Origin: Cylicocyclus nassatus | Lineage: Eukaryota; Nematoda; Chromadorea; Rhabditida; Strongylidae | DNA length: 64,000 nt | Reading direction: 5' to 3' | NCBI GenBank assembly: GCA_958299035.1 | Contig: CATQJL010000112.1 | Span: 53,248,463 to 53,312,462, forward strand | Part shown: positions 42,961-54,069 of the stretch, in pieces | How the letters are laid out: each line of letters starts with the position of its first letter | How positions within the stretch are numbered: the stretch's first letter is position 1 | The notes under the pieces: model-generated | What the model was told of the DNA's origin: nothing | Seen by the model: only the letters and a program-made list of their open reading frames with translations | The model's database searches: none | Translations under genes and position numbers: made by a program

Positions 42961-44790
42961 TCGAGAATTTGTTTCGACGTCTTGACCATTTTTGTTTCTC
43001 TACTGTACAGGACAATGTATGGTGTGCTTGCTCAAACCCCTAACTACCACTTCGAAAGGCAGTAATCACGTTGATTGATTGTGCTCTGATAATCAGCACG
43101 ACCTCAAATTCAAATGAAAGAATAAACGCTGATTTAGACCAAAATGCTACTGCACCTTTAGAGCGTTTTGACAGCTCACGGCAATGCGAGATGCGTTAAA
43201 ATGTGTCAAAATCTTCCTTAGAGTTTGGGATTTATTATAAGTTACAGCAGTGCAACATGAGAACCGTTTTTTACGAAATATTTGAGCATTATTGTACCTT
43301 ACCACTTGTAACCACATGACAACTTAATTTCGTACTTACAGAAATAAGATCTGTATTCATCCATATTACTGCTTTGTATAGTGGCAAGCACACAGCCTGT
43401 CAGATGTGATATAAAAGATTCTACAAAACGTAAGGCAGCATGCATCGCAGCTTTGCGTATTTCAGGACGCTTATGCTCACGATAAAAGCTTGCTATCTAG
43501 CGATAACGAATACTACAGTTTTCGGAGGTGTAGAAGTGCACAATGTGAATTGCTTGAAGACCGCTGGAGCTGTATTGCGTATGCTCTATATGCCGGTGAA
43601 GGAGCATTACTACATTTGTTCAAGAATGTGGGAATGAGAAGTAAATGTTTGAGAGCAATTTTGATGAGATTACACAATGCTGTCCTGTGGGCCGCTTACA
43701 GACCGGTAACTATTGCAAAAATATTGATAAGTAAGCTTCCACACTCCAATATTATAAGAAAAGCTGACTACGAAACCGCTCACCTAGATATCATTTTTTT
43801 ATCGGGATATAACGGTCTTATATGCCGCTTATGAACTTGCAGAATTTGCAATTGTAACTACCCTACGAACCCCTATAAACTGATATCAAAAAGTGTCCCA
43901 CGCCACAGACGATATCTTAAAAAGAATACTGCCCTATGGGCCGCATTGCCCTACGAATCCATACAGACCGATATTTTGAGGAAAAATGACAATAAGAGCA
44001 GCCTACAAACCGTTTTTGAAAAAAGACAAGCGTAAGCCGCTCATATACCGACCAACAATCAAATATTTAATGAAGAAACTGCTATTAATCCGTCTTACCC
44101 ACTGCGGATTGGGTCTGCCCTATAGACAAACAATTGACCTTGAGTTCAAGCTTTTATTGTGTTCTAGGCTTGGAAAAATTGAAAGGGTACAAAAATTTCA
44201 TGCGCGGGAGTTTTTTTTTGTTGGGTCTTCTCTCCCCCCGCTAAAAACTGTGTGGATCAGGCCATCACTGCAACTTACATACACTGCTTCATAGTTGTAT
44301 AAATAGCAAACCTTTTCCCACCTCCTTTCAAAAAATACGATTGTATTGTTCCAATATGTTCAAAATACAATTTCCGTTTCTTTCGTGATTTCTGTAACTT
44401 GGGAAAATTCTGTGACTCTTTCCTCCACCAATAAATTGTCAGTCAAAATTCAAAATCGATCAGCCACTTAAAATTCGTTTGCGAAGGGGAAAAGGGACGA
44501 GCTGAGAGCAAGTCCAAAATCATCAATCATTGTAATTGAAAAAAAACACATCCGACATTACGTTTCGAAATAGCTAAATCATTAGCGCTGACAAAACGGT
44601 CGGAATAAAATCCACATTTCAAAATCAATCATAGTCACAATCAATTTGTGAAAGAAGGGGAGAGAGGTGAGGGAGGGGAAGGGGGGGGGAGATAAGGAGC
44701 TGTTGGACTTTAAGAAAGCGTCGTTTCTATAAAGCTCATAAAAATGAGAAAAAAATGCGAAATAAATAATAAAATAAGTCTGTAAAAATT
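42961..44790. other. No recognisable gene; short degenerate repeats
   Basis: ORFs of 102-114 codons (43490-43834, 43986-44294) have no motif I recognise. Degenerate units of CCCTATGGGCCGC and CCTACGAA recur at about 43680, 43860 and 43930. A purine run lies at 44647-44698. Confidence 0.3.
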
Positions 44791-44811
44791 GGGTTCGATT
44801 ACTCCAATAGA

Positions 44812-45776
44812 CACTCTTGTGATAATGGCGTTCCCCAAGTAGACGCACTTTCTCCTTTACTTTTTTTGATATATACAATGGATCTACCTTCACTCTTGAA
44901 GACGTCACTTTTTTTTAAAGTACAAATGTATGCTGATGATGTAAAACTTTATGGAATCTATGACTCTTCAAATTATGATGAGATTCGTAATGCTTTGAAG
45001 ACGTCCCTCGAAAAAATGCTCTGTTGGTCACATGAATGGGATCTTCCCATAAATCTTGACAAATGTGCGGTTATGCATATCGGGGGAAGTGAAGGAGCTA
45101 GTTCTGAAATTAACGGAATCACATTAGCAGAATGTAAGCTGATGAAAGATCTGGGAGTAATGATTGAACCATCCCTCAAATTTTCTCAACATATAGATGT
45201 CATCATCAAAAAAGCATATAATGTACTATATGCTATTTTCAGATCTATACATTCTCAAAATTCTGCCATATTCAAAAAACTGTACAAAGCTTTTGTCTTG
45301 CCTCATTTAGAATACTGTTCACATATTTGAAATCCATCTGAAAAGAGATATCAAAAAGATAGAGAAAGTTCAACAAATATTCACACGTTTGTATACTTCA
45401 AATGTTGGAAAGGCATGACCAGAGCTACCGTCCCGTCTTACCATAACCGCCTTGCAAAACTAAATATGAAAAGCTTAGAACAGCGCAGAAAAATTTTTGA
45501 TCTTGTTTTTTGCTTTCGAGTACTACGGAAAGAATCAAGGATTTCTGCAAGCAAGTACTGGGTTTTTATGCCTACCAGTCCACGCTACTCTTCTTTCAGT
45601 TTGTATTATAACAGGATCAAAAGAAGAATCTTTGCTGACGTACAACAGCTTAATTTGCCGAGGAGCGAGATGGTTACAGCATCTACTTTCGAGCATTCTC
45701 AGTTCGACCTGCGGCTTTAGTTTCAAATCAAAATTAAGGAAAGTTGATTTGCAGCAACTTTTGTTTAGTCAGTAAA
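44812..45776 (+). pseudogene. 5'-truncated CR1 LINE, RT 3' half
   Basis: Starts within the RT at NGVPQVDALSPLLFLIYTMD (about 44820; the usual GVPKGxxLSPLLF). Then MYADDVKLYGIYDSSN (YADD about 44929), INLDKCAVMHIGG, DLGVMIEPSLKFSQH, FVLPHLEYCSHI then a stop at 45328. Frames at 45415-45720 and 45497-45775 continue the C-terminal end (SLEQRRKIFDLVFCFRVL, KSKLRKVDLQQLL). Similar to, but clearly diverged from, the LINE at 11356. Truncation at the 5' side is usual for LINE copies. Confidence 0.8.
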
Positions 45777-46720
45777 ACTTTCTTAAAGTAACTTTCTTTC
45801 CTTCAGCTGTACTGGTAGACAAGCCTACTGTGAATGGTATTGTTTAAAAAGTTGTTATTGGCAAAGACATTCGTAATCACAGTGCAGTGAAGGAGATGAA
45901 GGAGATAGGAGGGCGTGCATACTAAATACAACCATCAATTCCTGTTCTTTTTTTTCGATATTAATTTCTTATATGTCTTAGTAACCCAATATTGCCGTCA
46001 CGTTAGTTTAGGTCTAATCAATTTGCTTTTCTTTTCAATCATTTTAGCTTGTTGACTTGCTTCTAATTGAATTACAAAAAGTGAAAATTTGATATTTTTT
46101 TCGGAGTCATTGGACTCTTCCTGGACTCATTTGGGCAAGGTTGATCAATATTACTTCAACAACCGAGCCCCGCATTGCTTATTTTATTACTGCAAGGGCA
46201 TCTTCTGCTGGCAAATGAGTTGGCATGATTGCCTTCTCCACAGATAACAATTACCTAATTTGATTCTTCCTGCTCACTTATGAATTACCCATTCACTACA
46301 ACCCTTATTGCAACTCACCTAGAATCATTCTCACCCCCTGGCTTACTGGTCTGATGAAGTGAAGAAGTACAGCCACCATCAAACCTTGGCTGTTTGTCAA
46401 TCAAAATCATTTTGCTGGCAAAAGGGGACATGGGTCCATCTCCATGGATCATATTATTCTATTCTGATAATCATAATCATGGAACAGTCAAATACAAGCC
46501 CTCATCACACTTTTATCTAGATTGGACCCAGACTACGTGATGCCATATTGTTGCGGTTAAATCGATCGTTCTTGATGTTTTAATGTTCTTCTTCCTGCCA
46601 TTTCTGTTCAAACGTCTTTTTTTCTATTCTACTGGATTTTTTGTTTTTACAGTCTACATTGATGCATTATGATCGAAATGGCGCACTTATATGCAATAAA
46701 TATCAAATATCAAAATCATC
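45777..46720 (+). other. Probable 3' UTR of the truncated LINE
   Basis: No ORF. Ends in an A/T-rich stretch with AATAAATATCAAATATCAAA at 46696, which could be the LINE 3' tail. The exact end is unclear. Confidence 0.35.
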
Positions 46721-47139
46721 ATCACTTGAGTGAATCATTTAGATCATGACAAATGCGATACAACAGATACTGGCATGAACAAATGTTGAGAGAATACAAA
46801 ACTGAGACTGACATCCAGTAAAGCCGAAGTAGTAGCCAGCCGGTAGTTCATAACAAGAATTTAGTCATACCCTTATTTGGTCGCCAAGTTCAAATTTGCG
46901 AAAGAGCGGGAGGGAAAACTGCTATCAAGCCAGCGAGAGTGTCGGCACCTCCAAAACTATTTTTTTGCAACTTAATAGCTGCACTCCTTTTGAAACACTC
47001 CTCCAAGTTGACAGATCTTTACTTTCACAGTCACCGCAATCAATCGTCTCATTCCGCCTCATTTTTCATTTTCCTTCATTCAACATTTATGTGCAAAAAC
47101 CTTCCCATTCTTGGTTATAGAATGATATTTTAACATCTT

Positions 47140-47467
47140 CCAACTCCGACTGTTCTTTAATCTTGGCATAGTTATGAACCGTAGCAGGATGTTGAGCAAC
47201 ACGACCAAGATGGCAATTTCTCTTTATCAACTTCGGCCAACTTTCGGCGCAATCGCCTTTGCCAGAGCCTAGAAAGTCGAATACATAAAAATCTCTTTCC
47301 TCAGACGTCAATGAAGAAGCAAGACAATTCAGTTGGAAGCTAGTACGAAGGAAAGAAACAGAGCCACGGTAAAGCAATACTTCCCTTAAACGTTGCATAG
47401 GGGGGTACGAGGGACCACCAACTATGCAATAGCTATACCTCTGCCCTATTTATAGTAATGAGGTGAC
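47140..47467 (-). repeat. PLE-3 inverted terminal repeat, left arm
   Basis: About 320 bp inverted with respect to 48296-48600, sharing the TATAAATAGGGCAGAGGTATA block, CCTCGTACCCCCTATGCAAC and the GCCGAAACG-type motif (47235-47270). Inverted terminal pseudo-LTRs are known for Penelope-like elements. A few bases are lost in the motif here compared with the right arm. Confidence 0.75.
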
Positions 47468-48262
47468 CTGATTTAGCCTAAAAACCGCAAAGGGCCTGAT
47501 ATGGCGCGAATCGTTAGTGATTGCAATACACTCCTCCTTCCGGTTCATTTTTGGATTTTTAGCGCTGATCCAAAACGCTTCCAAAGTCTTGCGCGGTAGA
47601 ACTTCGGGTTCGTAGGACAAAATGGAGGCTCCAATTTGTATTTCAGCATTTTCGTGTTGCAGTAAGCGATGACTACAGAGCGGTGCACTGGTCCTTGACT
47701 TGTTCAGTCCATCTAGATGTTCCTTTATGCGGCAGCAAAGCGGGCGCCCACTTTCGCCTATGTACGTGTCGCCACATGATAAACATGTGATGATGTATAT
47801 CACGCCTGCCACCATACAATCCCCCTCTTTACCGAATGGACAAACTACACAGCCTGGAGTCAAGCAACTCCGATCATACGCTCTATTCCTGACCAATTGC
47901 CTCTTAAGGTTGGGCGGCGGAATATCGACCACCCTGAGCGCGTCTTGCAAACCCGCCTGATATACGCATCGCCGCACTGCGCTGCTTATATAGTCCGAGA
48001 TGAAAGGCATGCAGAATGGAATCTTATCAGTGGCTTCTTCCAAGCGATCTCTACTGCTTACAAAAGCGCGCGATCTAGGAGCACAGCTACTTGTTGTGTA
48101 CCCGCTCGACCTGGCTATTTGTTTGGCTAATGCTAAAGAGTAGGAACGCTCTTGGATACCGGATGAAACTCCAATAGCCGTTCGGCACATGTTTCCAATC
48201 ACGGACTGCTTGACTTTCTTTGGATGCGCGGATAAGTAATAGGTCAGGTCGAACGGGTACAC
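47450..48262 (-). CDS. PLE-3: C-terminal half of Penelope-like ORF with GIY-YIG endonuclease (270 aa)
   Basis: Open for 270 codons on the minus strand. Residues 1-130 are the RT thumb and linker (YPFDLTYYLSAHPKKVKQ, PFCMPFISDYISSAVRR, PPNLKRQLVRNRAYD). Cys 133, 138, 141 and 149 form the CX2C-type linker of Penelope elements. The GIY-YIG nuclease follows: GVIY (153-156), DTYIG (165-169), RIKEHL with Arg 178 and His 182, and the catalytic Glu 228 in KTLEAFWI, then NPKMN. All nuclease residues are in place. The RT palm is missing, so the copy is 5'-truncated. At 48256-48290 a short piece repeats 48067-48110 in reverse, marking a rearranged junction. Confidence 0.85.
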   Translation of the reverse strand: MYPFDLTYYLSAHPKKVKQSVIGNMCRTAIGVSSGIQERSYSLALAKQIARSSGYTTSSCAPRSRAFVSSRDRLEEATDKIPFCMPFISDYISSAVRRCVYQAGLQDALRVVDIPPPNLKRQLVRNRAYDRSCLTPGCVVCPFGKEGDCMVAGVIYIITCLSCGDTYIGESGRPLCCRIKEHLDGLNKSRTSAPLCSHRLLQHENAEIQIGASILSYEPEVLPRKTLEAFWISAKNPKMNRKEECIAITNDSRHIRPFAVFRLNQVTSLL

Positions 48263-48295
48263 AACAAGTAGCTGTGCTCCTAGATCGCGGGTCAG

Positions 48296-48600
48296 GTCAC
48301 CTCATTACTATAAATAGGGCAGAGGTATAGTTATTGCATAGTTGGTGGTCCCTCGTACCCCCTATGCAACGTTTAAGGTGAGTATTGCTTTACCGTGGCT
48401 CTGTTTCTTTCCTTCGTACTAGCTTCCAACTGAATTGTCTTGCTTCTTCATTGACGTCTGAGGAAAGAGATCCTTATGTATTCGACTTTCTAGGCTCTGG
48501 CAAAGGCGATTGCGCCGAAACGTTGGCCGAAGTTAATAAAGAGAAATTGCCATCTTGGTCGTGTTGCTCAACATCCTGCTACGATATTTTAACAGAATTT
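48296..48600 (+). repeat. PLE-3 inverted terminal repeat, right arm
   Basis: Inverted partner of 47140-47467. TATAAATAGGGCAG at about 48310 is promoter-like. The hammerhead-like motif CTCTGGCAAAGGCGATTGCG, ending in CCGAAACG, is at 48495-48522. Confidence 0.75.
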
Positions 48601-48626
48601 CATATGTTCTCTGTTCGTAAAACCTG

Positions 48627-48790
48627 GGCAAGGTAGACTAACTTAAAGACTCAGTGCCGTCCACTTAAAACGAATCGAATAAAGCAAGTGGAGGACGGCA
48701 CTGTATGAAGCAGCGAGTCTATCTTTCGGGCCTCTGAGAAAGGCATTACTGCCGAAACGCCAGGCTGAGTAAATGAAATTTATAACAAAC
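48627..48790 (+). repeat. Second PLE-type terminal fragment with hammerhead-like motif
   Basis: CTCTGAGAAAGGC, a loop, GCCGAAACGCC (48732-48762) aligns with the motif in the PLE-3 arms. Upstream, AGTGCCGTCCAC and AAGTGGAGGACGGCACT (48651-48703) form an inverted repeat. This looks like the end of another PLE copy lacking coding sequence. Confidence 0.45.
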
Positions 48791-49165
48791 CTGTGTGGCA
48801 AAACATCACAGAAAATATTTTAATACTTCATATATAGTAGAAAATCAATTAAAGTGCTGATTTTCGCACTGTAATGTAGCGACAGTCCGCTGAATTTTTG
48901 TCGAAATTCGTAAGGTGATAGCTGTCGGAAGGTAAGCGCAGAAAATAGTGTGCTCTCTTGGAAGAAGAAAGTGCCAGCATTGCAACATGCTTTATCATAT
49001 TAACATGCTAAGGGCATCCGTGAGTTTGGGTATTGCGGCACTATCACATAACTCACGTTTCAGCCAAAGAAGCTGGAAATTCTATTTTTTCCAACTAATC
49101 ACACCATACTTTGTCTTATACAGTACAGAAGCAAAAATGACTAAGATGTCGTCGAAGCAAATTTT
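48791..49165. other. No recognisable gene
   Basis: AT-rich non-coding sequence. Confidence 0.3.
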
Positions 49166-49280
49166 CGATGCACATAGACAGACAGACAGGCAGGCAGACA
49201 GACAGACAAACACACACAGACGACAGACACAAACAGACAGGCAGACACAGACAGACACAGACAGACATACAGGCAAATAT

Positions 49281-49326
<46 letters not shown>

Positions 49327-49335
49327 CAACAGACA
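49166..49335. repeat. AGAC microsatellite
   Basis: About 170 bases dominated by ACAG/AGAC units with AGAT units at 49280-49292. ORFs on either strand through it are artefacts. Confidence 0.9.
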
Positions 49336-49338
49336 GAT

Positions 49339-49650
49339 CTACTAGCAATTGCTAAGGAGCTTGCTGTAAATGATTCTCAATGACACTAAACATATGGTCT
49401 AATAATCATTTTTTGCATCACTGAAAAACACCACATAGCTCTCTGGATAGAAGTATGGCCATCAAATCAGCGATTTATTTCAGAAATCATATTAGCAATC
49501 GTTAAGGAGCTTGCTGTAAATGAATCTCAATAACACTAACCGGATGATCTAATAATTTTTTTGCATCACTGAAAAACACCACTTATCTTTTTTGAATAAA
49601 AGTATTGTCATCAAATCAGCGATTCACATCACAAATCATAATCGGCTAAA
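49339..49650 (+). repeat. Two tandem units of the about 155-bp repeat
   Basis: Units at 49339-49489 and 49490-49650 share AGGAGCTTGCTGTAAATGA, CTCAAT.ACACTAA, TTTGCATCACTGAAAAACAC and CATCAAATCAGCGATT. The inverted third copy is at 42791-42960. Confidence 0.85.
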
Positions 49651-50409
49651 AATCTGGTTGAAGAAAAAAGACGTTTCGAAACGTTTACCATAACAAATTT
49701 TTTATTTAGATGAAAACGAGCAGAATGGAGTTCCGAATCATGAAGCATACAGAAACGCATGTGATCTAATGGCCCTAAAGGAATGAAAATTTTTAGTGCT
49801 AAAAGAAGTTAGTACTCACTTTTGTAGAGCAAGAAGCCAAATTTTTTATCGTCTCTGGTGTGAGTCCAAAACAAGCATCGTGCGATCTAATTATAGCGTG
49901 GTCTTGTGTTTACATGTTTAGACATAAATTCATAGCATGTGTTGAAAAAATTTTGGGCGTTCATTCATCAAGCCTTGAGTCAAGTAAGTATTTGCATTTG
50001 CGACACTTTATTTGGATAACATACGATTTTTTGGCATCTAACTTTTCGGTAAAAAAAATAATTTTGAGTACCATTTTTATAAAAATGCCGTTCGATTTTA
50101 GCATTGCAAAATTCAATCAATGGCAGTGCATGTGGGGTAATTTGATGATTGTTGTATGGTAAAACAAAGATCCTCTATGTATTAGATTGGCGAAATCGTC
50201 TAAAAGCTCCGAAAGCGTCGTAAAGGTGTGTGTCATTTGTCACACTAGTCAATGCGATGGAAACATTTTAATCACGAGTTTCGGACTTGGTTCGAAAATC
50301 AACATAAGTTTTTTTCGTTACTGAACCGTCAAGGGCTTATTATCTAATTTTTCAAAGCCGATTAGGTATAAACGATCAAAACAAGTAATCGCATATGACT
50401 GATACAAAG

Positions 50410-50526
50410 CGGCTTTATATATAAGTATGTAAAAGAAAATTGATCCGTGTCAGTCATACGCTCTCGATTTGTCGCTTTAAATGTTGCAGGGTTTGCCTTC
50501 CACAAATAATCTTTTGAGCCACGGAG
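50410..50526 (+). promoter_or_regulatory. Putative promoter and 5' UTR exon of the 50649 peptide gene
   Basis: TTTATATATAAG at 50411-50422 is a strong TATA box. TCAGTC at about 50448 fits an initiator 30 bases on. ACGGAG|GTAATC (donor at 50527) followed by the acceptor at 50640 would remove a 114-base intron in the 5' UTR. Confidence 0.45.
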
Positions 50527-50648
50527 GTAATCCCTCAGCAGAATATTTTGTAATAGGTGAAACAGAAAAGTTGACTTTCTTTTTCTGGTATCTTAGTACA
50601 GCCTTTATTTAAAGAGGTGCATTTACATTATAAATTCCAGAGTTGTCA

Positions 50649-50771
50649 ATGAAATACCTTCTTTTCACAATCCTTCTGCTTTGCTCCTTGACTAGCACAG
50701 AGGCACTCATGTGTAAACTTTACGATCCTCTATTGAGCAAGGCAGCTTTGCTTCTTGCAAAGTCGAGGTAA
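50649..50771 (+). CDS. Candidate small secreted peptide, 40 aa
   Basis: The ATG lies eight bases after a 3' splice site AAATTCCAG (ends 50640). The product starts with a clear signal peptide (MKYLLFTILLLCSLTSTEA), leaving a mature peptide of about 20 residues with one Cys (LMCKLYDPLLSKAALLLAKS) that could form an amphipathic helix with Lys on one face. The stop TAA overlaps an AGGTAAAT donor-like site, so a further exon is possible. No family is recognised. It shares design with the gene at 59269-59498. Too short for codon statistics, so the case rests on signal, splice site and promoter. Confidence 0.45.
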   Translation: MKYLLFTILLLCSLTSTEALMCKLYDPLLSKAALLLAKSR

Positions 50772-52045
50772 ATACTTTGAAAGCTTGCAGAGTACAAAAG
50801 TTCTTGTAGGTAATGCAAGAATTTGACACTTGAGTGTTCATTGGAACGATTTCCTCTTCAACTTCTCCTGTCCTTTTTGCTAGAGTCCGAAAGAACAAAG
50901 GGGTCCCAGCTTTAGAGAAAAACACGCTTCAATCAAATAGCCTGCTCAGTTGATGCGATCAAGGGGAAAATCGTGGAATCAAAGCTGCAAAGGCGTAATC
51001 GTCCCACAGAAGACTATTTGCCACCTTCGTCCGGGCTCTGGTTCACATTTTTAACAGCTCTACAGATTTTATTCGTCAACATACACTGATGTGTTTGCGA
51101 GCTAGAAAGTACCTCAATGCATTTGTAAAGCGCAAGATTATCTTTTTCAAGTGAGTAAATTTTTAAAAATGGTATCAGATTTTCGGGCCAACCTGATAAT
51201 TTCAAGGAAGCGTTTTTATACGAATATCGGACTTGAGATCAGGATATCATACTACGCTTGGCTTGTACATCTCACTTCAAATGGTCTCTGCAACTCACAG
51301 TATTTTTTCGTGAATTGAAGAAGAGGCAGACGTAGGTATTATACGCTCGGAGCAAATTCAGTGGTATAGATTTTACTCATGGTGTCCTCATCTTGAAAAT
51401 TTTTCGCTACTGCAATACAAAAGGAGTTATTTAGTCGAATGATGTCGAGTGTTCATAAATATTGAATCAGTTAAAGAATTTTTTATTCACTTTCGCATTT
51501 TCACAGCACACTTCAGTCAATCTTGCTATCGTCTTTCCGGTGTACATTGGGCGGAGCATTTGCGGACATCTGAACACGGTGGTAAACTTGTTCACTCTCT
51601 AAGTTGTTCTTTACAACCTCTCACCACCAATCTGCCACTTATGACAACAACATATATACATGGCAGTTTAGAGAGCACAAAGAACCATGCTTTGCAGTAG
51701 AGTTTTGATAAGTCGCTAACGCGTTCGGATGTCTGCAAGCGCTCCGCCCAACGGACACCGGGAAGGCAACGATAGCTAAGGGGATATTTTTCAATCCCCT
51801 ATATAGCAAGGGGATTTTTGTACAGGTAACAGCCTACGCCTGCGCTAACGCCCGCGAAACACGAAGCCAAGCTGGTGATCGGGCTCCTGTCTACTTGCGA
51901 ATATGGTAAGCCCGACCTGTCGAGATCGGACTCTCCTGCCCAACATGGCCAAACTTACTAGATCGGACCACAATCTGAAGTTTGGTGAGTCAAGCGATTG
52001 GCGCTCTCACCTGTTCGGGCACTCGTTAACATTGGCCCGAACAGC
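50772..52045. other. No recognised gene; inverted repeat at 51522/51725
   Basis: CTATCGTCTTTCCGGTGTAC, then GGGCGGAGC (51527-51567) pair with GCTCCGCCC...GGTGTCC-complement sequence at 51728-51776, arms about 55 bp. A GGGGAT...ATCCCC palindrome follows at about 51780-51800. ORFs are short and without motifs. Confidence 0.4.
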
Positions 52046-52095
52046 GAGTTGGATATTTATAAATACCGCCCCAGATTAGCGTCAGCGTGTTCAGC
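52000..52095 (+). promoter_or_regulatory. TATA-type promoter next to a 10-bp perfect hairpin
   Basis: CTGTTCGGGC and GCCCGAACAG (52010-52044) form a perfect stem. TTTATAAATACC (52055) with a GC-rich patch and TCAGCAC (52092) looks like a core promoter, as found in LTRs of gypsy-type elements. No coding sequence can be linked to it. Confidence 0.4.
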
Positions 52096-52267
52096 ACAGC
52101 ACACATTTGCAAAAGTCGTGGAAGTTTTCCCATTCTTTTTTCACGTGGAATGAGCCGAGGAATCCAAAGCTTGATAAGGGCTTTCACTGCTAAATAGGTT
52201 AGCTAAATCTTCACCCTCATAAAACTGGAAAATTTATCAGAAGGAAAATTAGAGGAATCGAAAACAA

Positions 52268-52384
52268 ATCGGATTTCTATGTACTATATGCAGTCTCTTA
52301 GATTCTCACCGTTTAGGCAAGAAGTATCTCGGATTTCTGTGTACTATATGCAGTCTTGGATTTCTCACCGTTTAGGCAAGAAGC
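52268..52384 (+). repeat. 58-bp tandem duplication
   Basis: TCGGATTTCT(A/G)TGTACTATATGCAGTCT... to TTTAGGCAAGAAG occurs twice in a row with a few differences. Confidence 0.85.
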
Positions 52385-53210
52385 ACACAGCGCCATGATT
52401 AACTGCTTGCCTTGCATTGCTGGTCTTGATAAATGTTCTTGCCTCCGCAACGCTATCCCACTTTCCTTTTACTGTCCTGCCAAGTTCCATCAAAGCTACT
52501 GCGTGCTACTGCAACAACTCCATCAGTTTCTGACCACCACATTGTTTGCGTGGCTTTCGTTTCTCAAACGCGTTTCTCGTGTTTCCGCTTCCTGTTATCC
52601 TGTGTAAATCCTTTACATCAGACGACTCAGTCTCAAAAGGCTTCACTCTACTAAAACTATAGCTCAGTATGCAAAGCCAACCTGCTTTCTCGTTTTCAAA
52701 AGGGCTGGCAGAGTATTACTTGTAAAGACTTATTGCCCTGCCCAAGACCAAGTAAGAGGTGTAGTAATCGATCACTAAAAACGACCCCCCTTCTGTTGTT
52801 GTCTCATAAAACCTTTCAGAGCTACCGCGCCCCTAAGATAGGCATAACTTGAAGGTCCTACCAAACATAGTGAGTAATTTATTCACAATTAGCAATAAAC
52901 CCTGCGGATTTTGCGAATTCTGAGGTTTTACAATACTGGGCCATGGTTGAAATGGTCATTATCGAAAATGATTAAGTTTGTTGCAAAATGAACTTACTTC
53001 TCTTTTGGCACTCAATACAAAGCACTGCTCCTCCTTTGCCTATCTCAGGAATCCCGCACCAAAAACCTGCAAACTGTAAAATTAGAAGCCAACAAAAATC
53101 TTGTTTTCTCTACTTTTTGCTTCTAATGACTGTAATTTCACCAACTATTACTCACAAAGGAATCGTCAAAATTTGAAGTGACCAATTTTAGTAAGCTTTG
53201 CATCGTTAAT
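52385..53210. other. No recognisable gene
   Basis: Short ORFs only, none with a motif or a convincing signal and splice context. Confidence 0.3.
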
Positions 53211-54069
53211 CACTCCATGGAGGGCTTACATATCCGGCTTCGGTATTTGCTTATCGGTCTTTTATACGAAGTTATGGTCCTCTATTCTGTTGTCGCCCTG
53301 CTAGACAGAGCTAGAATTCAAGCTGGACGCAAAGCGCAGTGGTAAGCGTGCAAACCCAAAAAGTGAGAGCCTCGGCTTTTGTTTGCAAGTTCAATCTCTT
53401 TTGCTTGCTACTCTTTTGCAGCTAATTGGCAATACCTATAGCGTTAGCGCGAAGTCCCTAAGGCCTCGGGCAGAGTTCACGCTATTCAGTCGTCGCGATT
53501 CAATCGCTACAGACAAATGTTAGGAGTTCATTGCACGCAGTCTTCCTGCATTTCGGTTGCGATAGTTTTGCAACACGACTTTGGGATATTCAATATCTCG
53601 TGACTTACTATCACATCCGAAATACAAGAAGATCAGCGTCAATGAATTCGTAACTTGTCTTGTAGCGAATGAATCGTGACGATCAAATCGTGTAAACTAT
53701 GCCCGAGGCCTAAAGCGGGCAAGAAGATAATTTTGAGAGTACAAGTAAAGTGCAGTTTCAGCTTCCACTTTTTTGCTGCTTGCTTAAATTACCATTTTCT
53801 GCGTCAGGGACTTCGCGCTAACAATACAGATATTGAAAAGTTGCAAAAGAGTACCAAACAAAAGGAATCGAACTTACAAACAAAATCCGGGGCTCATCCT
53901 ATGACTTTGCACAACTACCACTGCGCTTTGCGTCCAGCTTGACTTCTAGCTTCGTTTAGCGAGTGTTTATGACGCGCAGCAGCAAACGACGAAATCGATG
54001 GCCATAATTTCGTGTAAAAGACCGATTAGCAGATACCGAAGGCGGATAAGTATTCCCCTCCATGGAGTG
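53211..54069. mobile_element. Foldback element with tRNA-like promoter in each arm
   Basis: CACTCCATGGAGGG at the left and its complement at the right (54060-54069) begin arms of about 250 bp. Each arm holds a tRNA-like module: AAGCGCAGTGGTAAGCG (A box, 53332) and AGTTCAATCTC (B box, 53388) at the left, and in reverse AAGCGCAGTGGTAGTTG and AGTTCGATTCC at the right (about 53929 and 53869). The module is followed by GTTAGCGCGAAGTCCCT in both. A smaller palindrome (53459-53715, ends TAAGGCCTCGGGC) sits inside. It may be a pair of tRNA-derived SINEs in inverted orientation. Confidence 0.65.

Noticed and set aside
44790..44812. GGTTCGATTACTCC as a tRNA B box
   Set aside because: No A box at proper spacing and no cloverleaf.
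48459..48520. A hammerhead core using CTGAGGA at 48460 with GAAAC at 48516
   Set aside because: The distance is too long and the flanks do not pair as stem II; the compact CTCTGGCAAAGGC...GCCGAAAC reading is the better candidate.
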